Shown piece after piece: positions 13,496 through 21,054 of a stretch of 27,083 bases of DNA. Within the stretch, counting starts at the first letter, position 1, and every line of letters starts with the position of its first letter. This DNA is from Planctomycetota bacterium (GTDB lineage Bacteria; Planctomycetota; Planctomycetia; Planctomycetales; Planctomycetaceae). Under the pieces are notes generated by a model. It was not told where the DNA came from. It was given only the letters and a program-made list of their open reading frames with translations, and made no database searches. The DNA lies in contig JAEZFD010000008.1 in the NCBI GenBank assembly GCA_023417655.1, positions 1-27,083 of the forward strand, given 5' to 3'. Both the position numbers and the translations under genes were made by a program.

Positions 13496-14278
13496 GTGAC
13501 GATCGACTGGTTCACGTTGCTTGCTCAGATCATTAACTTTCTGGTCTTGGTCTGGCTGCTCAGACACTTTCTGTACAACCGGATCATTCAGGCCATGGAT
13601 GAACGGGAACAGAAGATTGCGGACCGGTTAAATGATGCGGCTAAAGAACGCCAGGAGGCGCAAGCGGAGAAGCAGAAGTATCAGGCGAAGCTCCAGGAAC
13701 TGGAGGAACATCGGGCAGAGCGAATTGCCGAGGCGAAAAAGGAGGCGGAAGTTTATCGTCAGGGGCTAATCGAGAAAGCTCACCAGAAGACAGTCGAGGC
13801 GCAAACCCAGTGGATGGCGACACTGCAGCGCGAAAAGAATGAATTGCTCCAAGAGTTTCGTAAACAGTTAGGGGAACAGGTTTTTTCGGTGACCCGACAC
13901 GTCCTTAAGGAACTTGCTGATGCCGATTTGGAAGAGAAAGTACTGAGCGTATTTCTGGACCGCTTCGATTCTCTCGAAGATGGTGAAAAGCAGGGGATTC
14001 AAACCGCGTTGAGCCGGTCTGGAAACACGGTCGAAGTACGCAGTGCATTTCCGGTCTCCAAAGAGAGGCGGAATCGAATCATCAAGTCATTGCATCAACA
14101 CTTTCCGGAGAATGTCGAAATCCAGTTCAGACAGGATCCCGATCTGATTTGCGGAATTGAACTGCGAGCCCAGTCTCAAAGGCTCTTCTGGTCGGTCGAT
14201 TCCTATTTGACTGGTCTGGAAGATCGCGTCTTTCAGGCTCTGGAAGAAAGTGCTCTCAAGAATGCCCAGCCCCAGTGA
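13496..14278 (+). CDS. atpF: N-type ATPase subunit b with a delta-like C-terminal extension
   Basis: 260 aa, 90-100 longer than ordinary b subunits. GTG 13496 follows the atpE stop immediately and has GGAGG 7 nt upstream. One membrane helix (about 5-25) is followed by a long Glu/Lys/Gln-rich coiled coil (about 35-140), the peripheral stalk. The last 110 residues (about 145-260) look like a delta-subunit C-terminal domain: V-R-S-A-F-P-V-S-K-E-R, then D-P-D-L-I-C-G-I-E-L-R-A and W-S-V-D-S-Y-L. N-ATPase operons have no atpH, so this extension probably does the delta job of tying the stalk to the top of F1. That is inference from pattern and gene absence. It overlaps the proposed start of atpA by 17 nt. 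Confidence 0.9.
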   Translation: MTIDWFTLLAQIINFLVLVWLLRHFLYNRIIQAMDEREQKIADRLNDAAKERQEAQAEKQKYQAKLQELEEHRAERIAEAKKEAEVYRQGLIEKAHQKTVEAQTQWMATLQREKNELLQEFRKQLGEQVFSVTRHVLKELADADLEEKVLSVFLDRFDSLEDGEKQGIQTALSRSGNTVEVRSAFPVSKERRNRIIKSLHQHFPENVEIQFRQDPDLICGIELRAQSQRLFWSVDSYLTGLEDRVFQALEESALKNAQPQ

Positions 14279-15842
14279 AACAAATCCTGCCGAAGTGCCA
14301 ACCGAACAGCCGTTGCGTAATGCGATGGCTGAGACGTTCTCGCGGTTTGAAGACGCTCTGAATACTTCCCGCTCAAAACTCGTATCGCGCGAAGTGGGGC
14401 GCGTGATTTCGGTCGGTCAGGGCGTGGCCCGTATCAATGGTCTCCCAGGAGTTCAGGCGAAAGAACTGATCCGCTTTTCCAGCGATGTTCTCGGGCTTGC
14501 TTATAATCTGGATCCAGATGAAGTGGGCGTCGTGCTTTTGGGTCCCAGTCAGAATCTGATGGCCGGAAGTCTGGCCCATCGCACCGGGCGAATTCTGGAC
14601 GTTCCTGTCGGAGAGGAACTGATTGGTAGGGTGATCAATGCACTGGGAGAACCATTGGATCAGGCGGGACCATTACGGATGCCCCGCCGACGCCCGACCG
14701 AACGACCGGCCCCCCCGATCATGCATCGGGCTCCTGTCACCAAACCATTGCAAACCGGCATTAAGGTGATCGACGCTTTGCTGCCGATTGGACGTGGTCA
14801 GCGGGAGTTGATCCTCGGCGACCGGCAGACCGGAAAAACCGCCATTGCGCTCGATACCATTCTGAATCAGCGCGATACGAACGTGATCTGTGTTTACTGT
14901 GCGATCGGTCAGCGAAACTCGGCCGTCGCTAAGTTTCTAGCACAGTTACGGCACTATGATGCCTTGAAATATTCAGTTGTAGTGGTGGCTTCCGGTGACG
15001 AGGCCCCGGGGGTTCAGTTCATCGCTCCCTATGCCGCAACGACGATGGCCGAGTACTTCATGGAGCAGGGGCGAGACGTTCTTATTATCTATGATGATCT
15101 CACACGTCATGCCCGATCGTATCGAGAACTCTCCCTGTTGTTGCGACGGCCACCGGGGCGGGAGGCGTACCCAGGAGACATCTTCTATCTGCATTCGAGA
15201 CTGCTCGAGCGGTCGACTCAATTGCGGGAAGAGCATGGCGGAGGTTCGGTAACTGCGCTCCCGATTGTCGAAACTCAATCCCAGAATATTTCCGCTTACA
15301 TCCCGACAAATCTGATTTCGATTACCGATGGTCAGATCGTTGTTTCTCCTGACCTTTTCCGCAAAGGAATTCTTCCTGCCATCGATGTCGGAAAATCAGT
15401 CTCTCGCATCGGCGGTAAGGCACAGCTTCCTTGCTATCGGGCTGTTGCTGGCGAGCTTCGTCTGTCTTATGCCCAATTCGAGGAACTGGAAGTGTTTTCC
15501 CGATTCGGAACACGAATTGACGAAGAAACCCGTCTGTTACTGGAACGTGGGCGACGCGTTCGTGAGATCTTCAAACAATTGCAATATGAAACGATGCCCG
15601 CGGCAGAACAGGTAATCGTTCTGCTCGCTGCAATTGAAGGACTTTTGAACGATGTTCCTCTCAACGAAGTTCATCAGGCCGAAATCGCCATCTGTAAGAG
15701 GATGAACGAAGAACTACAGGAACTGCGGGAGCGAATGACGGCCGGAGAAAAGCTGACAAAGGAGGACCGTAAAGAACTGTTGCGGGTTGCCCGCGATGCC
15801 ATTTCAAGCCTGAAGGATAGAACCAATGGTTCAGACTCTTGA
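14262..15842 (+). CDS. atpA: N-type ATP synthase/ATPase subunit alpha
   Basis: 526 aa from ATG 14262; a GTG at 14250 is an in-frame alternative (both lie close to GGAAGAAAG, and I cannot decide firmly). The N-terminal beta-barrel has R-V-I-S-V-G-Q-G-V-A-R-I-N-G-L-P-G-V. Walker A is G-D-R-Q-T-G-K-T (186-193), and further alpha features are Y-C-A-I-G-Q-R, the F-I-A-P-Y-A-A loop, L-L-L-R-R-P-P-G-R-E-A-Y-P-G-D and V-G-K-S-V-S-R-I-G-G-K-A-Q. It is non-catalytic and regulatory, alternating with beta in the F1 hexamer. The first ~30 residues are unlike the usual membrane-proximal helix that binds delta, consistent with a changed stalk attachment. It ends 17 nt inside atpG. Confidence 0.94.
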   Translation: MPSPSETNPAEVPTEQPLRNAMAETFSRFEDALNTSRSKLVSREVGRVISVGQGVARINGLPGVQAKELIRFSSDVLGLAYNLDPDEVGVVLLGPSQNLMAGSLAHRTGRILDVPVGEELIGRVINALGEPLDQAGPLRMPRRRPTERPAPPIMHRAPVTKPLQTGIKVIDALLPIGRGQRELILGDRQTGKTAIALDTILNQRDTNVICVYCAIGQRNSAVAKFLAQLRHYDALKYSVVVVASGDEAPGVQFIAPYAATTMAEYFMEQGRDVLIIYDDLTRHARSYRELSLLLRRPPGREAYPGDIFYLHSRLLERSTQLREEHGGGSVTALPIVETQSQNISAYIPTNLISITDGQIVVSPDLFRKGILPAIDVGKSVSRIGGKAQLPCYRAVAGELRLSYAQFEELEVFSRFGTRIDEETRLLLERGRRVREIFKQLQYETMPAAEQVIVLLAAIEGLLNDVPLNEVHQAEIAICKRMNEELQELRERMTAGEKLTKEDRKELLRVARDAISSLKDRTNGSDS

Positions 15843-16734
15843 GGCAATGCGGGGGCGCATCGGCAGCGCCAAAGATCTCTATTCCGTTGTTCGCGTAATG
15901 AAAGCCCTGGCGGCCGCAAACATCCGTCAATGCGAAAAAGCCGTTGAAGCGTTGACGGAATATAGCAGGACGATTGAGGACGCATTACAGGTGTTACTGA
16001 GGGAAAAGTCTGGCGAATTCTCCAACAACCATGTTTTCAGTTCACGCTGGGGCGTCATCATTTTCGGTTCCGATCAGGGGATGTGCGGCTCCTTCAACGA
16101 GCAGATTGCTCACTTCGCAATGGATGAAATGAAGCAGCTTGCCAGCAACCCGCATGAGATCACGGTGATTGCTGTGGGGATGAGAGTCATCGGGCGTCTT
16201 CAAGATGCGGGGTATTCCATCGCCAGGGAACTGACGGTTCCCAGCACAGTCAGCAACATTACCTCTCGGGTGAACGACCTTCTGCTCTTGATCGAACAGT
16301 TCCGCTATCAAAACAACGTGAATCAATTCCTGCTCATATACAATCGTCCAATGCCGCCGACGAGTTTCCCGAATAAACGACAACTGCTTCCAGTCGACCA
16401 GGCGTGGCTGAGAGAGCTCTCTCGCCGAAAGTGGGAATCCCGCTCTTTGCCCACACATACAATGGACTGGCATGAGCTGTTTTCACTCAGTATTCGCCAG
16501 CATTTGTTTACAACTCTTTACCGGGCGTTCGCGGAATCCATGGCCGGAGAAAATTCCAGCCGACTCGCCTCCATGCAGGCTGCGGAAAAAAATATTGAGA
16601 ACCACCTGTCTTCTCTCACCATGCAATACCATCAGAAACGTCAACAGAACATCACGGAAGAACTTTTGGATATCGTCGCGGGCTTTGAAACTTTGACGCA
16701 CGTGTCTCCTGCCACCCGAAAGTCGACGTCTTAA
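15826..16734 (+). CDS. atpG: N-type ATPase central-stalk subunit gamma
   Basis: 302 aa. The N-terminal helix reads R-G-R-I-G-S-A-K-D-L-Y-S-V-V-R-V-M-K-A-L-A-A-A-N-I, matching the gamma pattern (R-I-x-S-x-x-x-x-x-x-I-T-x-A-M-K-x-V-A). The core has I-I-F-G-S-D-Q-G-M-C-G-S-F-N, the usual G-S-D-x-G-L-C-G. The C-terminal helix reads S-R-L-A-S-M-Q-A-A-E-K-N-I, then Q-N-I-T-E-E-L-L-D-I-V-A-G. Gamma turns inside the alpha-beta ring. It is the last gene of the N-ATPase operon, overlapping atpA by 17 nt. No intrinsic terminator is obvious in the 29 bp before the broken transposase, which may have removed it. Confidence 0.92.
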   Translation: MVQTLEAMRGRIGSAKDLYSVVRVMKALAAANIRQCEKAVEALTEYSRTIEDALQVLLREKSGEFSNNHVFSSRWGVIIFGSDQGMCGSFNEQIAHFAMDEMKQLASNPHEITVIAVGMRVIGRLQDAGYSIARELTVPSTVSNITSRVNDLLLLIEQFRYQNNVNQFLLIYNRPMPPTSFPNKRQLLPVDQAWLRELSRRKWESRSLPTHTMDWHELFSLSIRQHLFTTLYRAFAESMAGENSSRLASMQAAEKNIENHLSSLTMQYHQKRQQNITEELLDIVAGFETLTHVSPATRKSTS

Positions 16735-16763
16735 ATAGAACCTCCACCGAACCGGAGTGATCT

Positions 16764-17085
16764 TTATGCGGCTTTGGCGAAGGAATGTCGCATGTCGAGG
16801 TAGTGGTTATTGTAGGTCTCGAACCACTCATAGGCCTGGTCGATGAGTTCGTCAAGGCTTTGGCAGCGATGGTTGCGGGTGATCGTCTCATGCAGGTGCC
16901 ACCAGACCCGTTCGATGGGGTTCGTTTGCGGGGCATACTTGGGGAGGAAGTGAACTTCAATCCGATGGCCCCATTCCCGCAGATACTCCTTGACTGCTTT
17001 TGAGTCGTGAAATTTGGCGTTGTCGCAAATGACGTGAATCATTGGGAAGCCCCGTAACCGGAAACGCAGGTCGTCCAAATGGACA
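16764..17085 (-). pseudogene. IS630-family transposase, C-terminal fragment
   Basis: Only the last ~105 residues of an IS630/Tc1-mariner DDE transposase remain. Visible are the second catalytic Asp in H-V-I-C-D-N-A-K-F-H, the linking P-K-Y-A-P-Q-T-N-P, and the catalytic Glu in P-I-E-R-V-W-W, then the Y-N-N-H-Y-L tail and a proper stop. The DNA-binding half and first Asp are missing. Homology starts near D-D-L-R-F-R-L-R-G (about 17078-17085), and the frame upstream to 17165 does not look like transposase. No terminal inverted repeat was recognised at either side. It lies 29 bp after atpG and points toward it. It cannot be active on its own. Confidence 0.8.
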
Positions 17086-17406
17086 GACGTTGATTGACAC
17101 GATGTGATTGATTGCCGAACGAGAATTCTGAACAAATAAATGAGTGAGATCGGACCGTTCCTCATCCTTCAGTATCGCTCAGTTTTCCGCTGGCATTGAC
17201 GTCTGCTCCTCCGGATTTCACCAGCATAACCAGCAAATTTGGCCTCAATCAGCGACGTTGGGGGGGAGGGAGGAGATTCCTCCAATCTCCAATGCTTACT
17301 TTGGGCAGAACAGTGGATCAGTCTGACGATCCAATGTTCTTTGGGATGTCTGCGGATTGATACGCAGTCCCCACCTTCGCGACTCCTGCCAGCAAGCCCC
17401 TGAGAT
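17086..17406. other. gene-free scar between transposase and pseudopilin remnants
   Basis: About 320 bp with no recognisable gene in any frame; frames present lack family features and overlap on both strands. It contains a run GGGGGGGAGGGAGGAG near 17261. I see no promoter, terminator or long repeat. It probably represents decayed mobile-element DNA. Confidence 0.4.
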
Positions 17407-17640
17407 ATGAAGATTCGGCAAATCCCCCCAAGCCGTTTTGGTTTTATGCTGATTGAACTTCTGGTTGTCATTGCGATCATCGCCGTGCTGATGGCTCTCT
17501 TGCTGCCTGCTGTGCAGCAAGGGCGAGAAGCTGCTCGCCGGACGCAATCCAAGAATTACCTGAAGCAACTGGGCCTCGCGACTGCGAACTTCGAAGACGT
17601 TCACAAGCAGATTCCGACCCAGTTCGCGAATGCTGCATAA
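17407..17640 (+). pseudogene. DUF1559-type pseudopilin, N-terminal remnant
   Basis: 77 codons that match only the start of planctomycete DUF1559 proteins (about 300 aa when whole). After the basic leader comes the type III/IV prepilin signature G-F-M-L-I-E-L-L-V-V-I-A-I-I-A with the conserved Glu at +5, the hydrophobic helix L-M-A-L-L-L-P-A-V-Q-Q, and R-E-A-A-R-R-T-Q-S-K-N-Y-L-K-Q-L-G-L-A. Position +2 is Met where Thr is usual, and the frame stops soon after the V-H-K-Q-I-P-T stretch where the beta-rich domain should begin. No convincing ribosome site precedes the ATG. These are abundant, often clustered proteins in planctomycetes; this is most likely a dead copy cut by the neighbouring integration event. 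Confidence 0.75.
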
Positions 17641-17659
17641 GCCTAACCGAGCGCCCACC

Positions 17660-18051
17660 AATTGTGGGAAAGTCCGGTGCCGATCTTCCCGGAACTCCGG
17701 CCGTTTCTTGAGGCCGCATTCAACGAGGCCGCGCCCGGCACAGAGTTTGTCATCAGCCGCTATCGATCGACAGAGGGGAACCTCCGGACCAGCCTACGCA
17801 AGATCCTCACTCGGGCAGGCCTGACACCCTGGCCGAAGATCTTCCACAACCTGCGGGCGACCCGGGAGACCGAACTGGCCGGGGAGTAGCCGATTCACGT
17901 CGTCTGCTCTTGGATCGGGAACAGTCCGGTCATCGCTGCCCGGCACTATCTGACCGTGACCAATGCCGACTTCGATAAGGCATCAAATGCACACCACTTT
18001 GCACTCCAGAAGGTGACCGAAAGCGGTGGAAAGGAGCAGGGTACAGGTTAA
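17660..18051 (+). pseudogene. tyrosine recombinase (integrase), C-terminal fragment with an internal stop
   Basis: About 130 codons of the catalytic domain. The first part reads P-V-P-I-F-P-E-L-R-P-F-L and A-P-G-T-E-F-V-I, then the H-N-L-R-A-T-R-E-T-E-L box with the catalytic His and Arg. A TAG at 17887-17889 interrupts the frame, which continues without shift into C-S-W-I-G-N-S-P and A-A-R-H-Y-L with the catalytic Tyr, ending at TAA 18049-18051. The N-terminal core-binding half is absent. Both truncation and nonsense codon show it is dead. It sits 72 bp from the 3' end of the tRNA-Val gene, the classical target site for such enzymes, so it is probably the residue of an element that integrated there. 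Confidence 0.78.
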
Positions 18052-18090
18052 CAGGTTGTTGAGAAAAACCCGCAAAAAAAGGCCGGAAAC

Positions 18091-18118
18091 AGAAAAACCC
18101 TTGGCAAAGCCAAGGGTT
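18091..18118 (-). terminator. rho-independent terminator of tRNA-Val
   Basis: On the minus strand AACCCTTGGC, loop TTT, GCCAAGGGTT and then TTTTTC: a perfect 10-bp stem with a 3-nt loop and a T-run, about 6 nt after the tRNA 3' end. This is a textbook intrinsic terminator. Confidence 0.9.
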
Positions 18119-18123
18119 CCAAA

Positions 18124-18197
18124 TGGTCGCGACAGGACTCGAACCTGCGACATTCTGTGTGTAAGACAGATGCTCTAACCAGCTGAGCTACGCGACC
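18124..18197 (-). tRNA. tRNA-Val (anticodon TAC)
   Basis: A 74-nt cloverleaf on the minus strand. The acceptor stem GGTCGCG pairs with CGCGACC, with discriminator A. The D-arm region reads TAGCTCAGCTGGTTAGAGC. The anticodon stem TCTGT/ACAGA holds loop CTTACAC, anticodon TAC, reading GUA valine codons. The T-arm contains GGTTCGAGTCC. CCA is not encoded. The gene is followed by its own terminator and preceded by a well-formed promoter. Its 3' end faces the broken integrase. Confidence 0.95.
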
Positions 18198-18204
18198 GTC
18201 GGGC

Positions 18205-18233
18205 ATCCTACGGAGGCGACTGGCAGGCGTCAA
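18205..18233 (-). promoter_or_regulatory. tRNA-Val promoter
   Basis: On the minus strand TTGACG and TAGGAT are separated by 17 bp, with the mature tRNA 5' end 8 nt after the -10 box. The -35 matches consensus in 5 of 6 positions. Confidence 0.7.
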
Positions 18234-18679
18234 CTGCAGCGGTGCGGAGGATTCGTTGTGGAAGCCGAGAAATATTGTCTCAGGCCGTGCTGGCTTCTCC
18301 CTGTGTGTTCTGTCTTCGGGGAGGACGTGTCGATTCTGCAGGTTCGATCTGTTATCCGGTTGCTTCGTCCAACTTGGCGTCGACGAGGTCGACGGGAACT
18401 GCAATACCGCTATAGTTGATCAGACAAGGCTGATGCAATTGGGCGCTCATGGTTGACGTTTTGCCGCAATTTGATGAGTGGTGGAGTTAGAACCGTTTGC
18501 ATTGCCCGATGTTGCCAGAAGACCTTGTGATGGGGTGGAGATGATTTGCACCCACCTCATCAGAGACGCGATTTTGTCTGATTCAGATTTCATCCGGCTC
18601 CGGTATTCAGGCTCATTCCGTAACTTCGGAATGACGTGCTGGACGGAGTTTTTCGTACCCTGCAGAAGGTTTACTCACG
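18234..18679. other. intergenic region between tRNA-Val and the Gfo/Idh gene
   Basis: About 445 bp without a supported gene; short frames here have no family features. GTCGAC occurs twice, 3 bp apart (18379-18393). Near the 3' end is an 8-bp inverted repeat listed separately. No clear sigma-70 promoter for the downstream gene could be picked. Confidence 0.4.
18613..18634. promoter_or_regulatory. 8-bp inverted repeat in the leader of the Gfo/Idh gene
   Basis: TCATTCCG and CGGAATGA flank a 6-nt TAACTT loop, ending 45 bp before the ATG at 18680. There is no T-run, so it is more likely an operator or a leader hairpin than a terminator. Confidence 0.35.
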
Positions 18680-20056
18680 ATGCAACATCTTCCAAAGGCA
18701 ACCCGTCGGCAGTTCTTGCAAGGAGTCGCTGCCATGGGAGCGGCTGGCATCCTGCTGCCCTCAGCGAATCGAGCATTTGGATCCCAGTCCCCGAATGAGC
18801 GCCCTGTCTTCGCCACCATCGGTCTGAGAAATCAGGGGTGGACGATCACCAGCAAGTCCTTCAAGTTTGCTGACTTTGCCGCTCTGGCTGACGTGGATGC
18901 AAACGTTTTGGGTGCTCACGTCGAGAAAGTCGAGAAGGGGCAAGGGAAGAAGCCAGACGCTTATAAGGACTATCGTGAAATTCTTGATCGCAAAGATATC
19001 GATGCGGTGATGATTGCGACGCCGGATCACTGGCATACCAAGATCTCCATTGAGGCCATGTACGCCGGGAAGGATGTCTACTGCGAAAAGCCGCTTACCC
19101 TGACGATTGATGAAGGGAAGCAAATTGAGAAGGTCGTCAAAGAGACCGGTCGCGTCTTCCAGGTCGGCACGATGCAGCGGACGGAATCGGATCAGCGGTT
19201 CCTGAAAGCGATCGCTCTGATTCGCGCCGGCCGTATCGGCAAGGTCACAAAGGTGACATGCGGAATCAACGGCATGGAACCCTCTCCGGTCATTCCAGAG
19301 GTTGCCGTTCCGGAAGGTCTCGACTGGGAAATGTGGCTGGGGCCTGCACCGAAAGTCGCTTACAGGGCATTGCCGCAACTGCGCGAAGGCTACGGCGGGG
19401 GCGTTCCGCTTTACAGCAACGGTCATTATTCCTTCCGTCACTGGCATGAGTATTCTGGCGGTAAGCTGACCGACTGGGGCGCACACCATGTCGATATCGC
19501 TACCTGGGCTCTGGGAGCGAGCGATACTGGACCGAGCAAGGTGACTCCAGTCGAGTACACACTGCCGGTGGCCTACAAGGATGGATATCCGTTGGTTGCG
19601 GATCAGTACAACGCGGCCACGAAGTTCCGGATTCGTGTCGACATGCCGAATGATGTCGAGATGATCATTACGAGCGAAGGGGACAACGGAATTCTCTTCG
19701 AAGGAACGGAAGGACGCTTCTTCGTCAATCGTGGCAAGATGACGGGTAAGCCGGTTGAAGATCTGAAGGACAATCCGCTTCCAGAAGGGGCTGTCGAGCA
19801 GGTCTATGGAGGCCCGGTGAGCGCCAACCATACTGCCAACTTCATCGAAGGGATGAAGTCCCGGAAGCAGCCGATTTCTGACGTCTGGTCACATAACCGG
19901 ATGCTCGAAATTTGCCACCTGTCCAATATCGCAATGCGACTTGGACGGGAATTGAAGTGGGACCCCGTTAAGCGCGAGATCATCGGCGATGCACAGGCCA
20001 ATTCGTTCCTGTCACGCGAAAGCCGTAAAGGCTATGAAACGAAGATCAACAGCTAG
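18680..20056 (+). CDS. Tat-exported Gfo/Idh/MocA family oxidoreductase
   Basis: 458 aa. The N-terminus is a Tat signal: T-R-R-Q-F-L-Q-G (8-15), a hydrophobic stretch V-A-A-M-G-A-A-G-I-L-L-P, then A-F-G before the mature protein, so the enzyme should act folded in the periplasm, as many planctomycete Gfo/Idh proteins do. The NAD(P)-binding domain includes A-D-V-D-A, M-I-A-T-P-D-H-W-H and the signature C-E-K-P-L-T-L-T with the conserved Lys. The substrate domain has D-W-G-A-H-H-V-D-I-A-T-W-A-L-G with the usual acid/base His pair. The expected activity is NAD(P)-linked oxidation, reduction or epimerisation of a sugar or cyclitol; the substrate is unknown. GAAGG lies 10 nt upstream of the ATG. 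The gene is monocistronic, closed by a strong terminator. Confidence 0.9.
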   Translation: MQHLPKATRRQFLQGVAAMGAAGILLPSANRAFGSQSPNERPVFATIGLRNQGWTITSKSFKFADFAALADVDANVLGAHVEKVEKGQGKKPDAYKDYREILDRKDIDAVMIATPDHWHTKISIEAMYAGKDVYCEKPLTLTIDEGKQIEKVVKETGRVFQVGTMQRTESDQRFLKAIALIRAGRIGKVTKVTCGINGMEPSPVIPEVAVPEGLDWEMWLGPAPKVAYRALPQLREGYGGGVPLYSNGHYSFRHWHEYSGGKLTDWGAHHVDIATWALGASDTGPSKVTPVEYTLPVAYKDGYPLVADQYNAATKFRIRVDMPNDVEMIITSEGDNGILFEGTEGRFFVNRGKMTGKPVEDLKDNPLPEGAVEQVYGGPVSANHTANFIEGMKSRKQPISDVWSHNRMLEICHLSNIAMRLGRELKWDPVKREIIGDAQANSFLSRESRKGYETKINS

Positions 20057-20094
20057 GACAGCTTCCGCTTGAAGTCTGACGTTTGAGATTGATG

Positions 20095-20129
20095 AGGGCG
20101 GCATGGTGATCATCATGCCGCCCTGTTTT
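20095..20129 (+). terminator. rho-independent terminator of the Gfo/Idh gene
   Basis: AGGGCGGCATG (20095-20105), 8-nt loop, CATGCCGCCCT (20114-20124), then GTTTT. The 11-bp perfect GC-rich stem plus T-run is strong. It also separates this gene from the convergent dehydrogenase gene. Confidence 0.85.
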
Positions 20130-20190
20130 AGTTGCTGGGCACTACGCTGGAACTTAGTGAAGACGGTCGCCATTGAGTCGGCGAACGGGC

Positions 20191-21054
20191 TTACTGATAC
20201 TCGTGAAATCCCTTTCCTGTCTTGCGCCCGAGCTTCTTTTCCTCGACCAATTTTCTGAGCTGTTGAGGTGGTGCAAAAACCTGCTCGGTGTTGTTCTGCT
20301 GCATGACGTCGCACATGTGCATCACGACATCCAGACCGGCGAGGTCAGCGGTTTCGAGTGGTCCCATCTTCCAGCCACATCCGAGACGCATCGCCTTGTC
20401 GATGTCTTCTGCAGTGGCCTGTCCTGACTCGAGCACTCGAATCGCTTCAATCATCGCGGCACCGAGAATGCGGTTCACGATGAAGCCGGGTTGGTCCCCT
20501 TTCACCTGAACCGGCTGCTTTCCGATTCGCTCGGCAAATGATGTCACGAGCGTAATAGTCTCATCGCTGGTCTTGTCGCCCCGAACCACTTCAACGAGCG
20601 CCATCATCGGCACCGGGTTGAAGAAGTGCAGTCCACAAAATCGATCCTCCCGCTGCAGGTCGTCGCTGAGTCTGGAGATGGGGATTGCGGAGGTATTCGA
20701 GGCGAACACGACCTGCCGGGGAACGATCTGATCGAGTTTCTCGAACAGGCTGCGCTTCAGTGGTTCCACTTCCGGGATCGCCTCGATCACCAGATCACAG
20801 GTGCTGGCATCATGAAGGTCGGACGTCGTTATCACACGGGAAAGGACGTCCTCGGCGGATTCAGCGATGCGCCCTTTCGAGTGCAGCTTTTCGAGTGACC
20901 ACTTCATCTTCTCGACGGCCGAAGTGAGCGAGGATTCATTCACGTCGTAGAGGACAAGGTCGATTCCTGCGCAGGCTGTGACCTGTGCAATTCCCTGGCC
21001 CATCTGGCCTGCGCCTGCAATGAAAACCTTGCGAATCGATTCACTGTTTGTCAC
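20191..21054 (-). CDS. 3-hydroxybutyryl-CoA (3-hydroxyacyl-CoA) dehydrogenase
   Basis: 287 aa from GTG 21054. The frame is open much further upstream, but this GTG has GGAAAAA about 7 nt before it and gives the normal family length (near 285). The NAD-binding motif is V-F-I-A-G-A-G-Q-M-G-Q-G (about 10-21). E-A-I-P-E, S-N-T-S-A-I-P-I, the catalytic H-F-F-N-P-V-P-M-M region, and P-G-F-I-V-N-R-I follow, with the C-terminal domain ending in G-R-K-T-G-K-G-F-H-E-Y. It interconverts (S)-3-hydroxybutyryl-CoA and acetoacetyl-CoA. Its start lies 14 nt inside the XRE-cupin gene, so the two are an operon. Together with the divergent thiolase it completes oxidation of 3-hydroxybutyryl-CoA to acetyl-CoA. 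Confidence 0.92.
   Translation of the reverse strand: MTNSESIRKVFIAGAGQMGQGIAQVTACAGIDLVLYDVNESSLTSAVEKMKWSLEKLHSKGRIAESAEDVLSRVITTSDLHDASTCDLVIEAIPEVEPLKRSLFEKLDQIVPRQVVFASNTSAIPISRLSDDLQREDRFCGLHFFNPVPMMALVEVVRGDKTSDETITLVTSFAERIGKQPVQVKGDQPGFIVNRILGAAMIEAIRVLESGQATAEDIDKAMRLGCGWKMGPLETADLAGLDVVMHMCDVMQQNNTEQVFAPPQQLRKLVEEKKLGRKTGKGFHEYQ

Noticed and set aside
9983..16734. Ordinary housekeeping F-type ATP synthase
   Set aside because: Gene order starts with beta and epsilon, AtpQ/AtpR are present and atpH is absent, which together fit N-ATPase and not the standard operon.
18761..19831. 356-codon minus-strand frame opposite the Gfo/Idh gene
   Set aside because: It is wholly antisense to a well-recognised gene, has no family features and no ribosome site; it is a mirror of codon bias.
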